Notes under the pieces: model-generated
What the model saw: only the letters and a program-made list of their open reading frames with translations
What the model was told of the DNA's origin: nothing
Database searches by the model: none
Shown: piece by piece, positions 7,820-15,111 of the stretch
Numbering within the stretch: the first letter of the stretch is position 1
Layout of the letters: each line of letters begins with the position of its first letter
NCBI GenBank assembly: GCA_026770575.1
Contig: MU657334.1
Coordinates: forward strand, 18,712 to 33,925
DNA from: Pelagophyceae sp. CCMP2097
Lineage: Eukaryota; Sar; Pelagophyceae
Length of the DNA: 15,214 nt
Direction: 5' to 3'
Program-made: the position numbers and the translations under genes

Positions 7820-8660
7820 TTAAAATGGTGCTACCATAGTTGTTCCCTTAAATTTAACGCTTTTATTTACATCCGGAACGCTCGCCATACATTCAACATA
7901 TTCACATTTAAGAATAGCAGATTCCATAAACGTTTTATTTTCAAGTTCAAAATCAATGAGCAAAGTTGCGTGAAACGAATCGCATAAAAATAGAGTACCA
8001 TCGTCGAGATGTAATGTAATAGTAAACGAGGAAATATTACGAGTTGAAATTTTGGATCTTACGGAATCTCCAACTCTTGAATATATGATATAACTCCCGA
8101 AACTATTAACACCGGGAATTTTACAGATACGGTTTGAAATTGTTAGATTCGATGTAGATCATTCGTTATTTTGATTAACCTCCCTCACTGAAAAATGAAT
8201 ATTGTGAGAATTTTGAAGTATGTCGGAGGGTCTTGATAAAAACCGAATTAATATGTTTTCCATGTGTCACATAAACAAGATCTAAAATCGTGTTAAAGTA
8301 TAAATTAAGTTCTTCTCCGTTATTATGTTTTATAGTATATAACAAAGTTCTTGATTCAAATAACATTTTAAAATTACTTGAATTTTCTAAAAAACCTACG
8401 TTAATTATCGATAGTATATCCAGAGAAGAATAATTTCCTTTATGTACCAAAAACTCTTTTTCGCTACTTCCTTCTTAAAATTTTAATTGGAAATCACTGG
8501 ATATATTGTAAAGACTATTTGAACATGAAAAATCTTGTTATGAAATTTTTGCAACATATCCAGTGGGTACTTCAATGTGTTGCTGTATATTCGAATAAAC
8601 GGATTTATTCGAATCTTCTTCACCGTTATGTGAGTTTAGATAAACAACTATTGAATCCAT
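7820..8660 (-). pseudogene. probable minor capsid (penton) protein, nonsense and frameshift
   Basis: Forms the capsid vertices in this virus group. From ATG 8660 the frame reads MDSIVVYLNSHNGEEDSN, then HIEVPTGYVAKIS, an in-frame TAA (8538-8540), SLYNISSDFQLKF, a second TAA (8475-8477), then VHKGNYSSLDILSIINVG and on to a stop at 8175. A one-frame shift at about 8160 opens 112 more codons (LTISNRICKIPGVNSFG, SYIIYSRVGDSV, FTITLHLDDGTLFL) to TAA 7820-7822. An N-terminal short strand, a hydrophobic GY segment, a GNYSS segment and a C-terminal NL...I...PGV...I.L.D pattern agree with penton proteins of Polinton-like viruses. The total of about 280 codons and the place next to MCP fit too. The assignment is by pattern, not alignment. 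Confidence 0.6.
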
Positions 8661-8706
8661 AAAATAGGAACTTATTTATTTATTTTTTTATTTAAATGTT
8701 ATAATT
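8661..8706. promoter_or_regulatory. short divergent promoter region between penton and lipase
   Basis: Only 46 bp separate the ATG of the minus-strand penton frame (8660) from the likely ATG of the plus-strand lipase (8707). It is almost pure A/T with TTTATTTATTTATTTTTTTA. It must hold start signals for both directions. No specific box is recognised. Confidence 0.45.
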
Positions 8707-9286
8707 ATGGTTAGTTAAGAATTATATCGAAAAAAATCTTCAAGTCGCACATGCCTTATATAATAACAAAACTCCGGATGGTTTCAGTGAGGTTCGCGAT
8801 ATGTTGGACAGACGCTCGAAAGTATATCGCGATAATAAAAACGGAAATATTTACGTAGGATTTCGAGGAACCCAACCAACAAATTTAAACGATTTAAGGA
8901 GTGATTTGAATATTTTAAACGGCACACAATCGAGAGATAACCGGTTTATACAATCTACTGAAAAAGTGAAAAATGTTCAACAGATATTTCTTGATAGCAA
9001 GGTATATCTTACAGGACACAGTTTGGGTGAGAAAATTTCGCAAGAAATCGCGAGAAACGAAAAAGGAAAAGCGGGGAGTTTCAACTTTTCACCAGGAACG
9101 AATCCGCTTGTAGAAGGTTTTACAAAAAAATTTGGAGACAAGTCAAAGACATCGCAATTTAACTATGCGACAAGATTTGACCCTATTTCATCACCATCGT
9201 TATTAATAAACAGAAAAAATGAAGAAAATAAATATGTAAATTGAAAAGCGTTCGATCCACACACATTAATTAATTATTTTTTATAA
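8707..9286 (+). pseudogene. class 3 lipase, start frameshifted and 3' end nonsense-cut
   Basis: Alpha/beta-hydrolase lipase, expected to cleave acyl esters of membrane or storage lipids. The main frame carries NIYVGFRGTQ (oxyanion-side strand) and TGHSLGEK, the GxSxG nucleophile elbow with Ser at 9020-9022. The acid is probably Asp in RFDPISS (9179-9181). The frame stops at TGA 9242-9244, but in the same frame the next codons read KAFDPHTLINYFL to TAA 9284-9286. This contains the expected catalytic His (9260-9262), so the stop removes the third triad residue. Upstream the frame is open back to about 8711 (KNYIEKNLQVAHALYNN) but ATG 8707 is one base out of frame; the first in-frame ATG is 8801. 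One of only two plus-strand genes in the element. Lipases occur in Polinton-like viruses. Confidence 0.8.
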
Positions 9287-9304
9287 AATACCAGAAAATT
9301 GGTT

Positions 9305-9571
9305 TCAAACTTTTGTTAAAAATCTTTTCCCCATATAAATTTCTGGCATATCTGGAAACCTTAAAGTTGTTAATTTTAATCTTATCGCATCTAACACTAC
9401 AACTTTACTTTTCAAAGTTTTAGTTTTTACAACTCCTAAATATTTTGCCATTTCATTTAAAACTTACCGTTTTGTATCTTTTATATTTGATATAGTCCCT
9501 TCTAAAAATATAGAAAAAGAAGAAAACTGTTCTGTCCTCTATCCTTTTTTTGAATCGCTCACTGCTTCCAT
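9305..9571 (-). pseudogene. short ORF with SAP-like pattern, two in-frame stops
   Basis: From ATG 9571 one frame runs about 88 codons to TGA 9305-9307, crossing TAG (9539-9541) and TAA (9464-9466). It reads SIFLEGTISNIKDTKR, stop, LNEMAKYLGVVKTKTLKS, then VVVLDAIRLKL and PEIYMGKRFLTKV. The Leu-x-x-Met-Ala-x-x-Leu-Gly ... Lys-Ser ... Leu-x-x-Ala-Ile spacing resembles a SAP-type helix-extension-helix nucleic-acid-binding motif, but this is a weak pattern call. The start lies inside the last codons of the GIY-YIG gene (13-base overlap), suggesting linked expression. Confidence 0.4.
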
Positions 9572-9835
9572 GACTGTTTTGGTGTTTTGGTGGGTATGTT
9601 TTTATTTACACAATCGAATTCGAGAATATATCGCCGTTCTATCTCTCTTAATTCAAACCTTGTTGTAAAATAATTTTCCTCCAAAATTGTTATAACATAA
9701 CAATTATTTTCAAGTACTTTTTTAACATTTTTTTGAAGTTTTACATACAAGTCCCGATAATCTGGCTTTCAAAGTTTGTGTAATCGAACCAAAATATTTG
9801 AAACATGTAATCATATACACTCGTCCTTTTGTCAT
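9559..9835 (-). pseudogene. GIY-YIG endonuclease, frameshifted
   Basis: A site-specific nuclease domain common in large DNA viruses, virophages and Polinton-like viruses. From ATG 9835 the frame reads MTKGRVYMITCFKYFGSITQ, the GIY half degenerate (VY) and the YIG half as YFG, then TLKARLSG with the conserved Arg. A frameshift at about 9740 moves to the frame DYRDLYVKLQKNVKKVLEN, then ITILEENYFTTRFELRE and IERRYILEFDCVNKNIP, to TGA 9559-9561. The ELREIE...YI...CVNK...P pattern carries the expected catalytic Glu and the usual end of the domain. Some residues between Arg and the second part seem lost. It lies downstream of the polymerase and overlaps the SAP-like ORF. The extra decayed stretch upstream may be unrelated. 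Confidence 0.7.
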
Positions 9836-10041
9836 ATAACTTCAATAAGATATTAATTCTATTAAAATATCGCACTTTTTAAATCCAACCCATGCGGTAC
9901 TGTATAAATCCCTCCATTTTCATCTATTTCCCCTTTTTCGTTTATATATTGCCGTACCCGCCATTTTTATTAATTTTTCGTTTTGTTTGTTCAGAATCAA
10001 TATGCCGATGTGAGAGAATTGAGCATTTCTCGTTTGTCGAT
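9836..10041 (-). other. decayed coding-like stretch after the polymerase stop
   Basis: Two frames on the minus strand give protein-like pieces: ILSHRHIDSEQTKRKINKNG (about 9955-10015), then RQYINEKGEIDENGG with IYTVPHGLDLKSAIF ending near 9865. They may be the lost C-terminal end of the polymerase (members of the family often extend beyond this point) or remains of a separate small gene. No family call is possible. Confidence 0.3.
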
Positions 10042-13000
10042 TTAGTGAGACATATTTTTTTCATTGAAAAATTTCTGATAAAATAATTTTGATTGTCCGC
10101 TTGGCATATCTTCGAAGTCCTCCCATAGTTTTTTCTCAGGTTGTGTATTTTCTATAATACCGCGATTCAATAGAATTTTAAGATATGCCTCGGGTTTGGT
10201 ACTCACTCCTTTACCTCGGAAATGATATTGTTGAGTCTGGTCCTTTGTTCGTATGTATTGAAAATCGTTCAGTTTGGGCGCTTTAAAAATGGCTTTTACA
10301 ATTTTACCTCCAACATCGTCGCTAACGTCTCCAAGATCCTCCCCCAATTCAACTTTATCAAGACATTTGCTAGGAATAACTAAACTGTCCGTGTCATAAT
10401 AGTTTGGCATTCTCTCGATAGTGTTCCCACATTGGTTATATTTCTCGATCATACTCTGTCGAGAATATCCGAGAATAAAGACCCCGAGATGTGTAGGCTT
10501 TTGTGCATATTCTTCCTTATTAAGGACAGAAGTTTCATACGACACTGTCCACCTGTTTGGAGTAATTTCATCGATAAAAAGAATTTTATTTTTTTGTAAT
10601 AGGATCGAAAATTCCTCAGGGGTTGAGATAATTTTCTGTTTTATTCTTATAGAATCTTGTGACATTTTTTCGTAGATAGCATTGAGGTAAAACTTTGCCG
10701 TGGCGTAGCATGTCGACCCTTTTACAGCGTTTTTTTTTTATTTCATAAAATTCTTCCACATATTTTTTGAATATGGGAGCAGACTCTTCCCAATAAATAC
10801 CTTCAAAAACTGTTATAGTATAACCGGCTTTTTAAGCATTTTCAATATCCACTGAACTATATCACCCCTTTCCATCAATTAAATCCCATTTAAGCAATCC
10901 TTTCTCTTTTCGTGGTAAAATTGGATTTAGTAGCGTTTTTTTTCTGATGTATTCTATTCTATAAATTCCCATTTTTTCATTTTGATATATCATAGTATCT
11001 ATTTATTTTCCAATTGGATAGTTGTACGTCATCGCTGTGGGGTATAAAGATACTACATCACCATCGAATAAATAGTCTTCTATCCTAAGAAAAACTTCTT
11101 TATCAATTACATAAATACTATTTCCATTTTTTATCTATTTTCGATAAAATCTTATTTTCTGATATTTTTTCGTAAGATTTACTTACAAACGATCGTTTAT
11201 TCACCACTGTCCTACCCCCGTAAATAGCACTTCGGATGCTTTTCTCTTGTGATCTATTAGGGAGATGAAAATCGTATTCTAACATTCGATTTTTCCAGAT
11301 ATTATAAGCATTGCTGGACGTTGTCATGCTATCACACAAATTTATCTAAAACTTTTCATAGATGGGTTGGTTTACAGTCTCATACAATTCCATCAAACCT
11401 ATAACATCCGAATATAGATATTTTTTAATTTCATTCCTTCTCTCAGGAGTTGCTTCTTTCCATTCGGTAGATATGTTATGATCTATATCGCCTTTTAAAG
11501 TTTTACGATGATTATCTTCAAGATTTTTCTTTAAAGATCCTTTTAAATGCTGTCCTAAATCAATTACATTTTCCCTTTTATTTTCAACTTTAAAATACGT
11601 CCGTTGTTAATTAGATACTCACCCATCTTATCCTTCCCATTCGAAAATAGTTTTTCTTTCATTTTATGATAGTAATTGAATCTGCTACCATTGTAAGTAT
11701 TTAAAAAAAACTTAATATGAGAAATTTCATCTGTTCCCAGCAAATCATAGAATTGTCTCATACAGATTCTCCCTGCGATTGTTTTATAGGAATTTTTACC
11801 AGTTTTATCGTAGTACGCAAACCCCACTATATACACGCGATGTTCTTTAATCTCATTATTTCTATGGGTTTCAATATCATAATAGAGAATTTCTTTATTT
11901 TTTTATTGGATGTTTTTAGGGGGTACTGCTGCGTATAAAATTTCAGGTTTCTTTCTCTCTTTCATGAATTTGACCGCAGAAAGAACGCATTTATGACTTG
12001 TTCCAATATATTCTTTATAAAAGTTTTCGCAATATACCATTTTGCTTTTGTAATACTATAATGCGAATCGATTAACAGAAGTTTAAATTCCGATTCATGA
12101 TTCCCTCCCATAAAAGTATTAATCAATTATCCGTTTTCCATCTCTTGGCAAAATATCGCAATAGTTTAATCGTGATGTAATAAATTAAAGATCTCAACCG
12201 CATTCTCGATTGTGATTTTAGAATTCTTCTCTATATTGTGAATTTATACAATTAAAAAAACATTTGTTATTTGTTGAGTGCGGGATCGTTATTTTTATTC
12301 GATTTTTCCTTTTCCCTATACTCATTTTAAGTCCGTTGTTCGATGAACAGCATCCACCTGCTGCCGGTGTGATAAATTTTATATTAAAATATAGAAAAAG
12401 TTTCGTTTCTTCAAGATCACTCTCTGCACTCCCATAATTTAAATCCAAAACTCTCTTTTTATATCAGCCACATTCATGCGTTTGTGACAATTTTTCAAAG
12501 TTCTCGTGGATTTGTCTTCCAATTTTATCGCATGAATACTTCCTTTTCGATTCAATATCATCATAGCGGAATATTTTTTCTGCTGTATTAGGGTCAGATC
12601 CTCCAGATCGCCCATATTTATATAGCACGTCAATTTGTACTGTACCATTGGGATAATTCATTAACAATGTTGCTATTAGTCTATCGAAGTTTTGCTCATC
12701 TTTTATTTTTTGATTCCAGTTAATACGTTGAACTCTTACAGGTTTGACAACAAATTCAGGGAAACTATTACCAAACTTGACTCTCTGTTCCGAATCTTTA
12801 AATTTTGGAGTTATATTATTGCGCATGAATGCCTTCGATATAACACCCGCTTGTTTATTTTTTTTTAAAACTAACACGTTTTTTTTTTTCGTCTATCTTT
12901 ATCTGAATTTTTTTTTAATTTTCTGCTCGAATCAAAAACGTTTGTTGTAAATCGTTGTTGGAATTACGAAGACGTTCCCGATTAAAACCTTTTTATATGT

Positions 13001-13149
13001 CGGTAAAATAAAACCTCTTTCGGCATACTTCTTACCATTTTTTTATAAGATTTGCTCATATCACCTCCGACAATTCTTGTTAATTTTGATTTTTTAAAGT
13101 AAACATCCACAGCATTCTTGAAGTCTTTTTCGTTTTCATACTCGTCCAT
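10042..13149 (-). pseudogene. polB: family B (protein-primed type) DNA polymerase, multiply broken
   Basis: Replicates the linear genome; proofreading exonuclease followed by polymerase. From ATG 13149 (MDEYENEKDFKNAVDVYFKK) coding crosses several frames. The N-terminal region has NNKCFFNC (about 12250-12270) and LLLIDSHYSI (about 12055-12081). Then come Exo I YYDIETH (11870-11878), Exo II YNGSRFNYY (about 11675-11690, Asn where Asp is expected), Exo III KYLYSDV (11406-11420), YGGR (11211-11222), motif A DVVSLYP (11041-11059), motif B KFYLNAIYEKM (10665-10695, Glu for the usual Gly) and motif C YYDTDS (10384-10395). In-frame stops: TAA 11903-11905, TAA 11003-11005, TGA 10862-10864, TAA 10832-10834. 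Frameshifts lie near 12980, 12890, 12450, 12240, 11565, 11340, 11115 and at a T10 run (10730-10739). About 1,035 codons. The protein-primed subtype is inferred from gene context and the inverted repeats. Confidence 0.9.
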
Positions 13150-13266
13150 AACACTTAAAACATAAAAAAACTGTCATTTAAACTCATTTCTTATATCTTA
13201 CCTTATACGTTTGTTCTTATACTATATTATACCCTTTTATTTTTATATTGAAAAAATCTTTTTTTT
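13150..13266 (-). promoter_or_regulatory. leader between the polymerase and the right terminal repeat
   Basis: About 117 bp of AT-rich, gene-free DNA upstream of the polymerase ATG. It should hold the polymerase promoter. No specific box can be named. Confidence 0.35.
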
Positions 13267-13655
13267 ATATCTTTTTATACATGTCGCGATTTTTGATTTT
13301 AAAAACTTTTACAAAAATTAACTTGAAATTTTTAAAAAAAATAGGATTTTTATTAAAAAAAATAGGATTTTTATTAAATCTTTAAATTTTTACAAAAATT
13401 AACTTGAAATTTGACATATTCTTTTGGACTTTATTAAATCTTTATCCTCAAATTTCCTTTTGAAAATTTTTACAAAAATTCACTTGAAATTTGACATATT
13501 TTTTGGATTTTATTAAATCTTTTTAAATTCTTTTTTTTTGATGTTTTAATTTAATCTTTTGAAAATCGAAAACTTGCCCGGCTACGCTGAAAATCTTTTT
13601 GACATTTGAAACCTCTTTCTAAAATAAAAACCTCTCAAAAACACTATATTTTTTT
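13267..13655 (-). repeat. right terminal inverted repeat
   Basis: Read on the minus strand from 13655 it begins AAAAAAATATAGTGTTTTTG and follows the left repeat block by block, including the core at 13573-13586 and the AAAGATTTAATAAA units, ending at the ATCGCGACATGTA block near 13267. It lacks the fold-back found on the left. It has its own small tandem duplication of a 21-bp unit (AAATAGGATTTTTATT, about 13334-13376). Gene-free. Confidence 0.9.
13573..13586 (-). promoter_or_regulatory. GC-rich conserved core, right copy
   Basis: Complement of the left-end core CGTAGCCGGGCAAG with the same right-hand neighbour TTTTCGATTTTCAAAA. Exact conservation in both repeats, which differ elsewhere, suggests a constrained site or recent gene conversion. 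Confidence 0.4.
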
Positions 13656-14377
13656 CTGCGCAATGACCTCGCGGCTGAATTCACCAGGGGACGCCGACGC
13701 TTCGACCAAACGAGTAAACTCGTCCAGCATCATATAGCCCTCCGCGGCGGTGGACGACGTGGAAGAGAGCGAAGGCGCGCGCGACAGCGGAGGGGACGAA
13801 GAAGAGCCCAACGACGGTGCCCCGCGCCGCAGAGGCGCCTGGCCATAAGTCGAGCCGGTCGTGCGGCGCCGCGGCCCTGGCACGCTCGGCACCGTGAGCA
13901 GAGAGACCGTGCGGCGAAGCGGCGTCATCACGCACGTAGTCGGGCAAGTGCCCGTCCTGGTCCATCTCGTCGCCTGTCCAGCGCAAACCGGCCTCTCTAA
14001 ACTGGCCCTCGTCGAAGGGCGTGACGGGCGCCACCGTCATGAGGACGCGCGCGGGGGGCGCGGCCACCGCGGACGTCGCGCTCGCCAGAGCAGCATTGCG
14101 CGGTGCGCGCGGGCCCTCGGAGGGCGGGCCGTGGCCGCTCACCGCCTCCACCTTGACGGGCGTCAGGAAGGGGGACGTGTCGGACGGGGTGCCGCTGTCG
14201 CCCTTGCCGTCAGAGAGGAACTTGATAGCCTTGGCGATGTCTGCTTCCACCTCGTCAATCTCTTTTTTTCTCGGCGACCGCGCGCCGGAGCCGGGCGAGC
14301 TCGCGTTTCTTACGTGCAGCGGGGCTCCCCGCCACGAACTGCACCACCCGGCGCGCAGCGTTGCCAAACGCATGCAT
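13656..14377 (-). pseudogene. 5' part of the host reading frame interrupted by the element
   Basis: From ATG 14377 one frame reads MHAFGNAARRVVQFVAGS then a charged helix (ARKKRELARLRRAVAEKK), ending at a T7 run (14263-14269). The next frame continues the same helix (EIDEVEADIAKAIKFLSDG) through a Ser/Pro/Ala-rich linker and FDEGQFREAGLRWTGDEMD to about 13930. A third frame continues with a Ser/Arg/Pro-rich linker and YMMLDEFTRLVEASASPGEF to the codon CAG touching the element. Continuity of character across the breaks indicates one protein with a coiled-coil-like N-terminus and a disordered middle. An in-frame TAG just upstream of the first open codons may be a splice acceptor (CCTAG). Family not recognised. 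The other part is at 1929-2081. Confidence 0.55.
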
Positions 14378-14545
14378 CGCGCGCACGACGCGGACGATCC
14401 TCTAGGCTTAAGTACACATTGTCGGGAGTTCGGTGTGAGGGGTGAGGTTTTGGGCCGTAAAGTGACTTTAAAAAAATCATATTCTCCACACGGTTCCTCC
14501 GCGACGCAATCGCAAGTGTATGCGATGTGTTGCAGATGAACAGAA
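14378..14545. other. host non-coding stretch upstream of the interrupted frame
   Basis: Mixed composition with stops in the host frame. It includes AAAGTGACTTTAAAAAAA, resembling the TTAAGTCACTTTAA motif of the left flank repeat. It is probably 5' untranslated region or intron of the interrupted gene. Nothing else seen. Confidence 0.3.
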
Positions 14546-14578
14546 CAGCCCCACCCAGGGTGGATCTTAAGCAAGCAA
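14546..14578 (-). repeat. 33-bp perfect inverted repeat, right arm
   Basis: Exact reverse complement of 911-943. The bases immediately outside differ from the left copy, so the identity stops sharply at both edges, as expected for the conserved part of a repeat family or the ends of a mobile element. Confidence 0.8.
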
Positions 14579-14626
14579 CAATTGAAGCAGAATACCGAAA
14601 CTGAGTTTCGATTTTTGATATTTCAG

Positions 14627-14743
14627 ATGTCCGACGAATGTTCGGAAGACACGCGCCTTCCGAATCCAGCGAGGATGGACCTTGAGGAGGCAAAGATACT
14701 ACGCAGAATAAAACGTGTTCGAACCTCCAACCCAGGGCCGTAG
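14627..14743 (+). CDS. possible small host ORF or exon
   Basis: A 38-codon plus-strand frame from ATG 14627 to TAG 14741-14743. It begins MSDECSEDTRLPNPARMD and continues with a charged helix (LEEAKILRRIKRVR). It is preceded by TTTTTGATATTTCAG, which looks like a eukaryotic 3' splice site, so it may be the last exon of a gene or a very small protein. An overlapping minus-strand frame is also open. Weak support. Confidence 0.22.
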   Translation: MSDECSEDTRLPNPARMDLEEAKILRRIKRVRTSNPGP

Positions 14744-14756
14744 CCAGCTCCGAACG

Positions 14757-14845
14757 TCCCCTTAAAGGGACTTAACTTCTGATTTCCGGTTTGGCGGTTA
14801 TCCCCCTTTGGGGCAGCCCCACTGCCCCACCCAGAGGGTGGATGT
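14757..14845 (-). repeat. host interspersed repeat, right copy
   Basis: Reverse complement of this segment gives CATCCACCCTCTGGGTGGGG, CCCCAAAGGGGGATAACCG and then CAGAAGTTAAGTCCCTTTAA, matching the blocks at 745-770 and 923-968 with a few differences. Here the two blocks are adjacent, while on the left they are about 150 bp apart and in the opposite order. Confidence 0.55.
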
Positions 14846-14863
14846 TGGACTACGTGACTCCCA

Positions 14864-15025
14864 GGATTATGGAAACTTCGTTTTGGGATTATAGAAATTC
14901 CTCTTTAAACCCTCTTCAGGGGATTATGAAGGTGCCCTCCTGGGATTATGCCATCGTGCCCTTGCTGGGATTATGAAAGCTGCTTGCTGGCATTATAGAA
15001 ACACTCTTCCTGGGATTATAGATGG
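14864..15025 (+). repeat. degenerate tandem repeat with GGGATTAT core
   Basis: Seven copies of (G)GGATTAT(A/G) start at 14864, 14886, 14921, 14943, 14968, 14990 (variant GCATTAT) and 15013. The period is 22-25 bases with one 35-base step. Cores are often followed by GAAA and separated by CT-rich spacers ending CTTGCT or CTCCT. The composition is host-like. Possibly a minisatellite or a row of binding sites. Confidence 0.75.
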
Positions 15026-15043
15026 GAATCCCTACACCGAACT

Positions 15044-15111
15044 ATTCTGGTGGATAATGATAATGTAACACCAGCTCTCCCCATGTATAATTCTGGTGGA
15101 TAATGATAATG
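15044..15111 (+). repeat. 22-bp direct repeat pair
   Basis: ATTCTGGTGGATAATGATAATG occurs exactly at 15044-15065 and 15090-15111, separated by 24 bp. It follows the GGGATTAT array and may be part of the same repeat region. Confidence 0.85.

Larger units (their letters stand above)
2082..13655. mobile_element. endogenous Polinton-like virus, decayed
   Basis: An AT-rich insert of about 11.6 kb in GC-rich DNA, bounded by terminal inverted repeats. It carries a family B polymerase with exonuclease and polymerase motifs, a major capsid protein, a probable penton, fibre-like proteins, a class 3 lipase and a GIY-YIG nuclease. Polymerase plus the two capsid genes between inverted repeats is the signature of Polintons, Polinton-like viruses and related virophages. 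The lipase and collagen-like fibre favour a Polinton-like virus. Nearly every gene is broken, so it is not expected to make virions. Packaging ATPase, protease and integrase are not found. The edges were set where the two inverted repeats stop matching: AAAAAATATAGTG on the left and its complement on the right. Confidence 0.9.

Noticed and set aside
10421..10675. Plus-strand ORF within the polymerase
   Set aside because: It is opposite the segment that encodes the motif B to motif C region and has no recognisable features.
2761..11905. Altered genetic code with TAA read as an amino acid
   Set aside because: The long open parts of MCP and collagen-like fibre contain no in-frame TAA, end at normal stops and use CAA/CAG freely. 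Frameshifts accompany the TAA codons in the same genes. AT-biased decay explains them better.
2082..13655. Target-site duplication made of the A6/T7 runs at both edges
   Set aside because: The runs are A on the left and T on the right of the plus strand, so they belong to the inverted repeat and are not a direct duplication.
2082..13655. Virophage (mavirus-like) identity
   Set aside because: Not excluded, but no integrase, ATPase or protease of that group is seen, and the lipase plus fibre content and the MCP N-terminal pattern fit Polinton-like viruses better.
13861..14539. Long plus-strand ORFs in the right host flank
   Set aside because: They are Arg/Ala/Gly/Pro-rich, as expected from GC-rich DNA, and lie antisense to the minus-strand frame that shows helix and linker structure continuing over its frameshifts.
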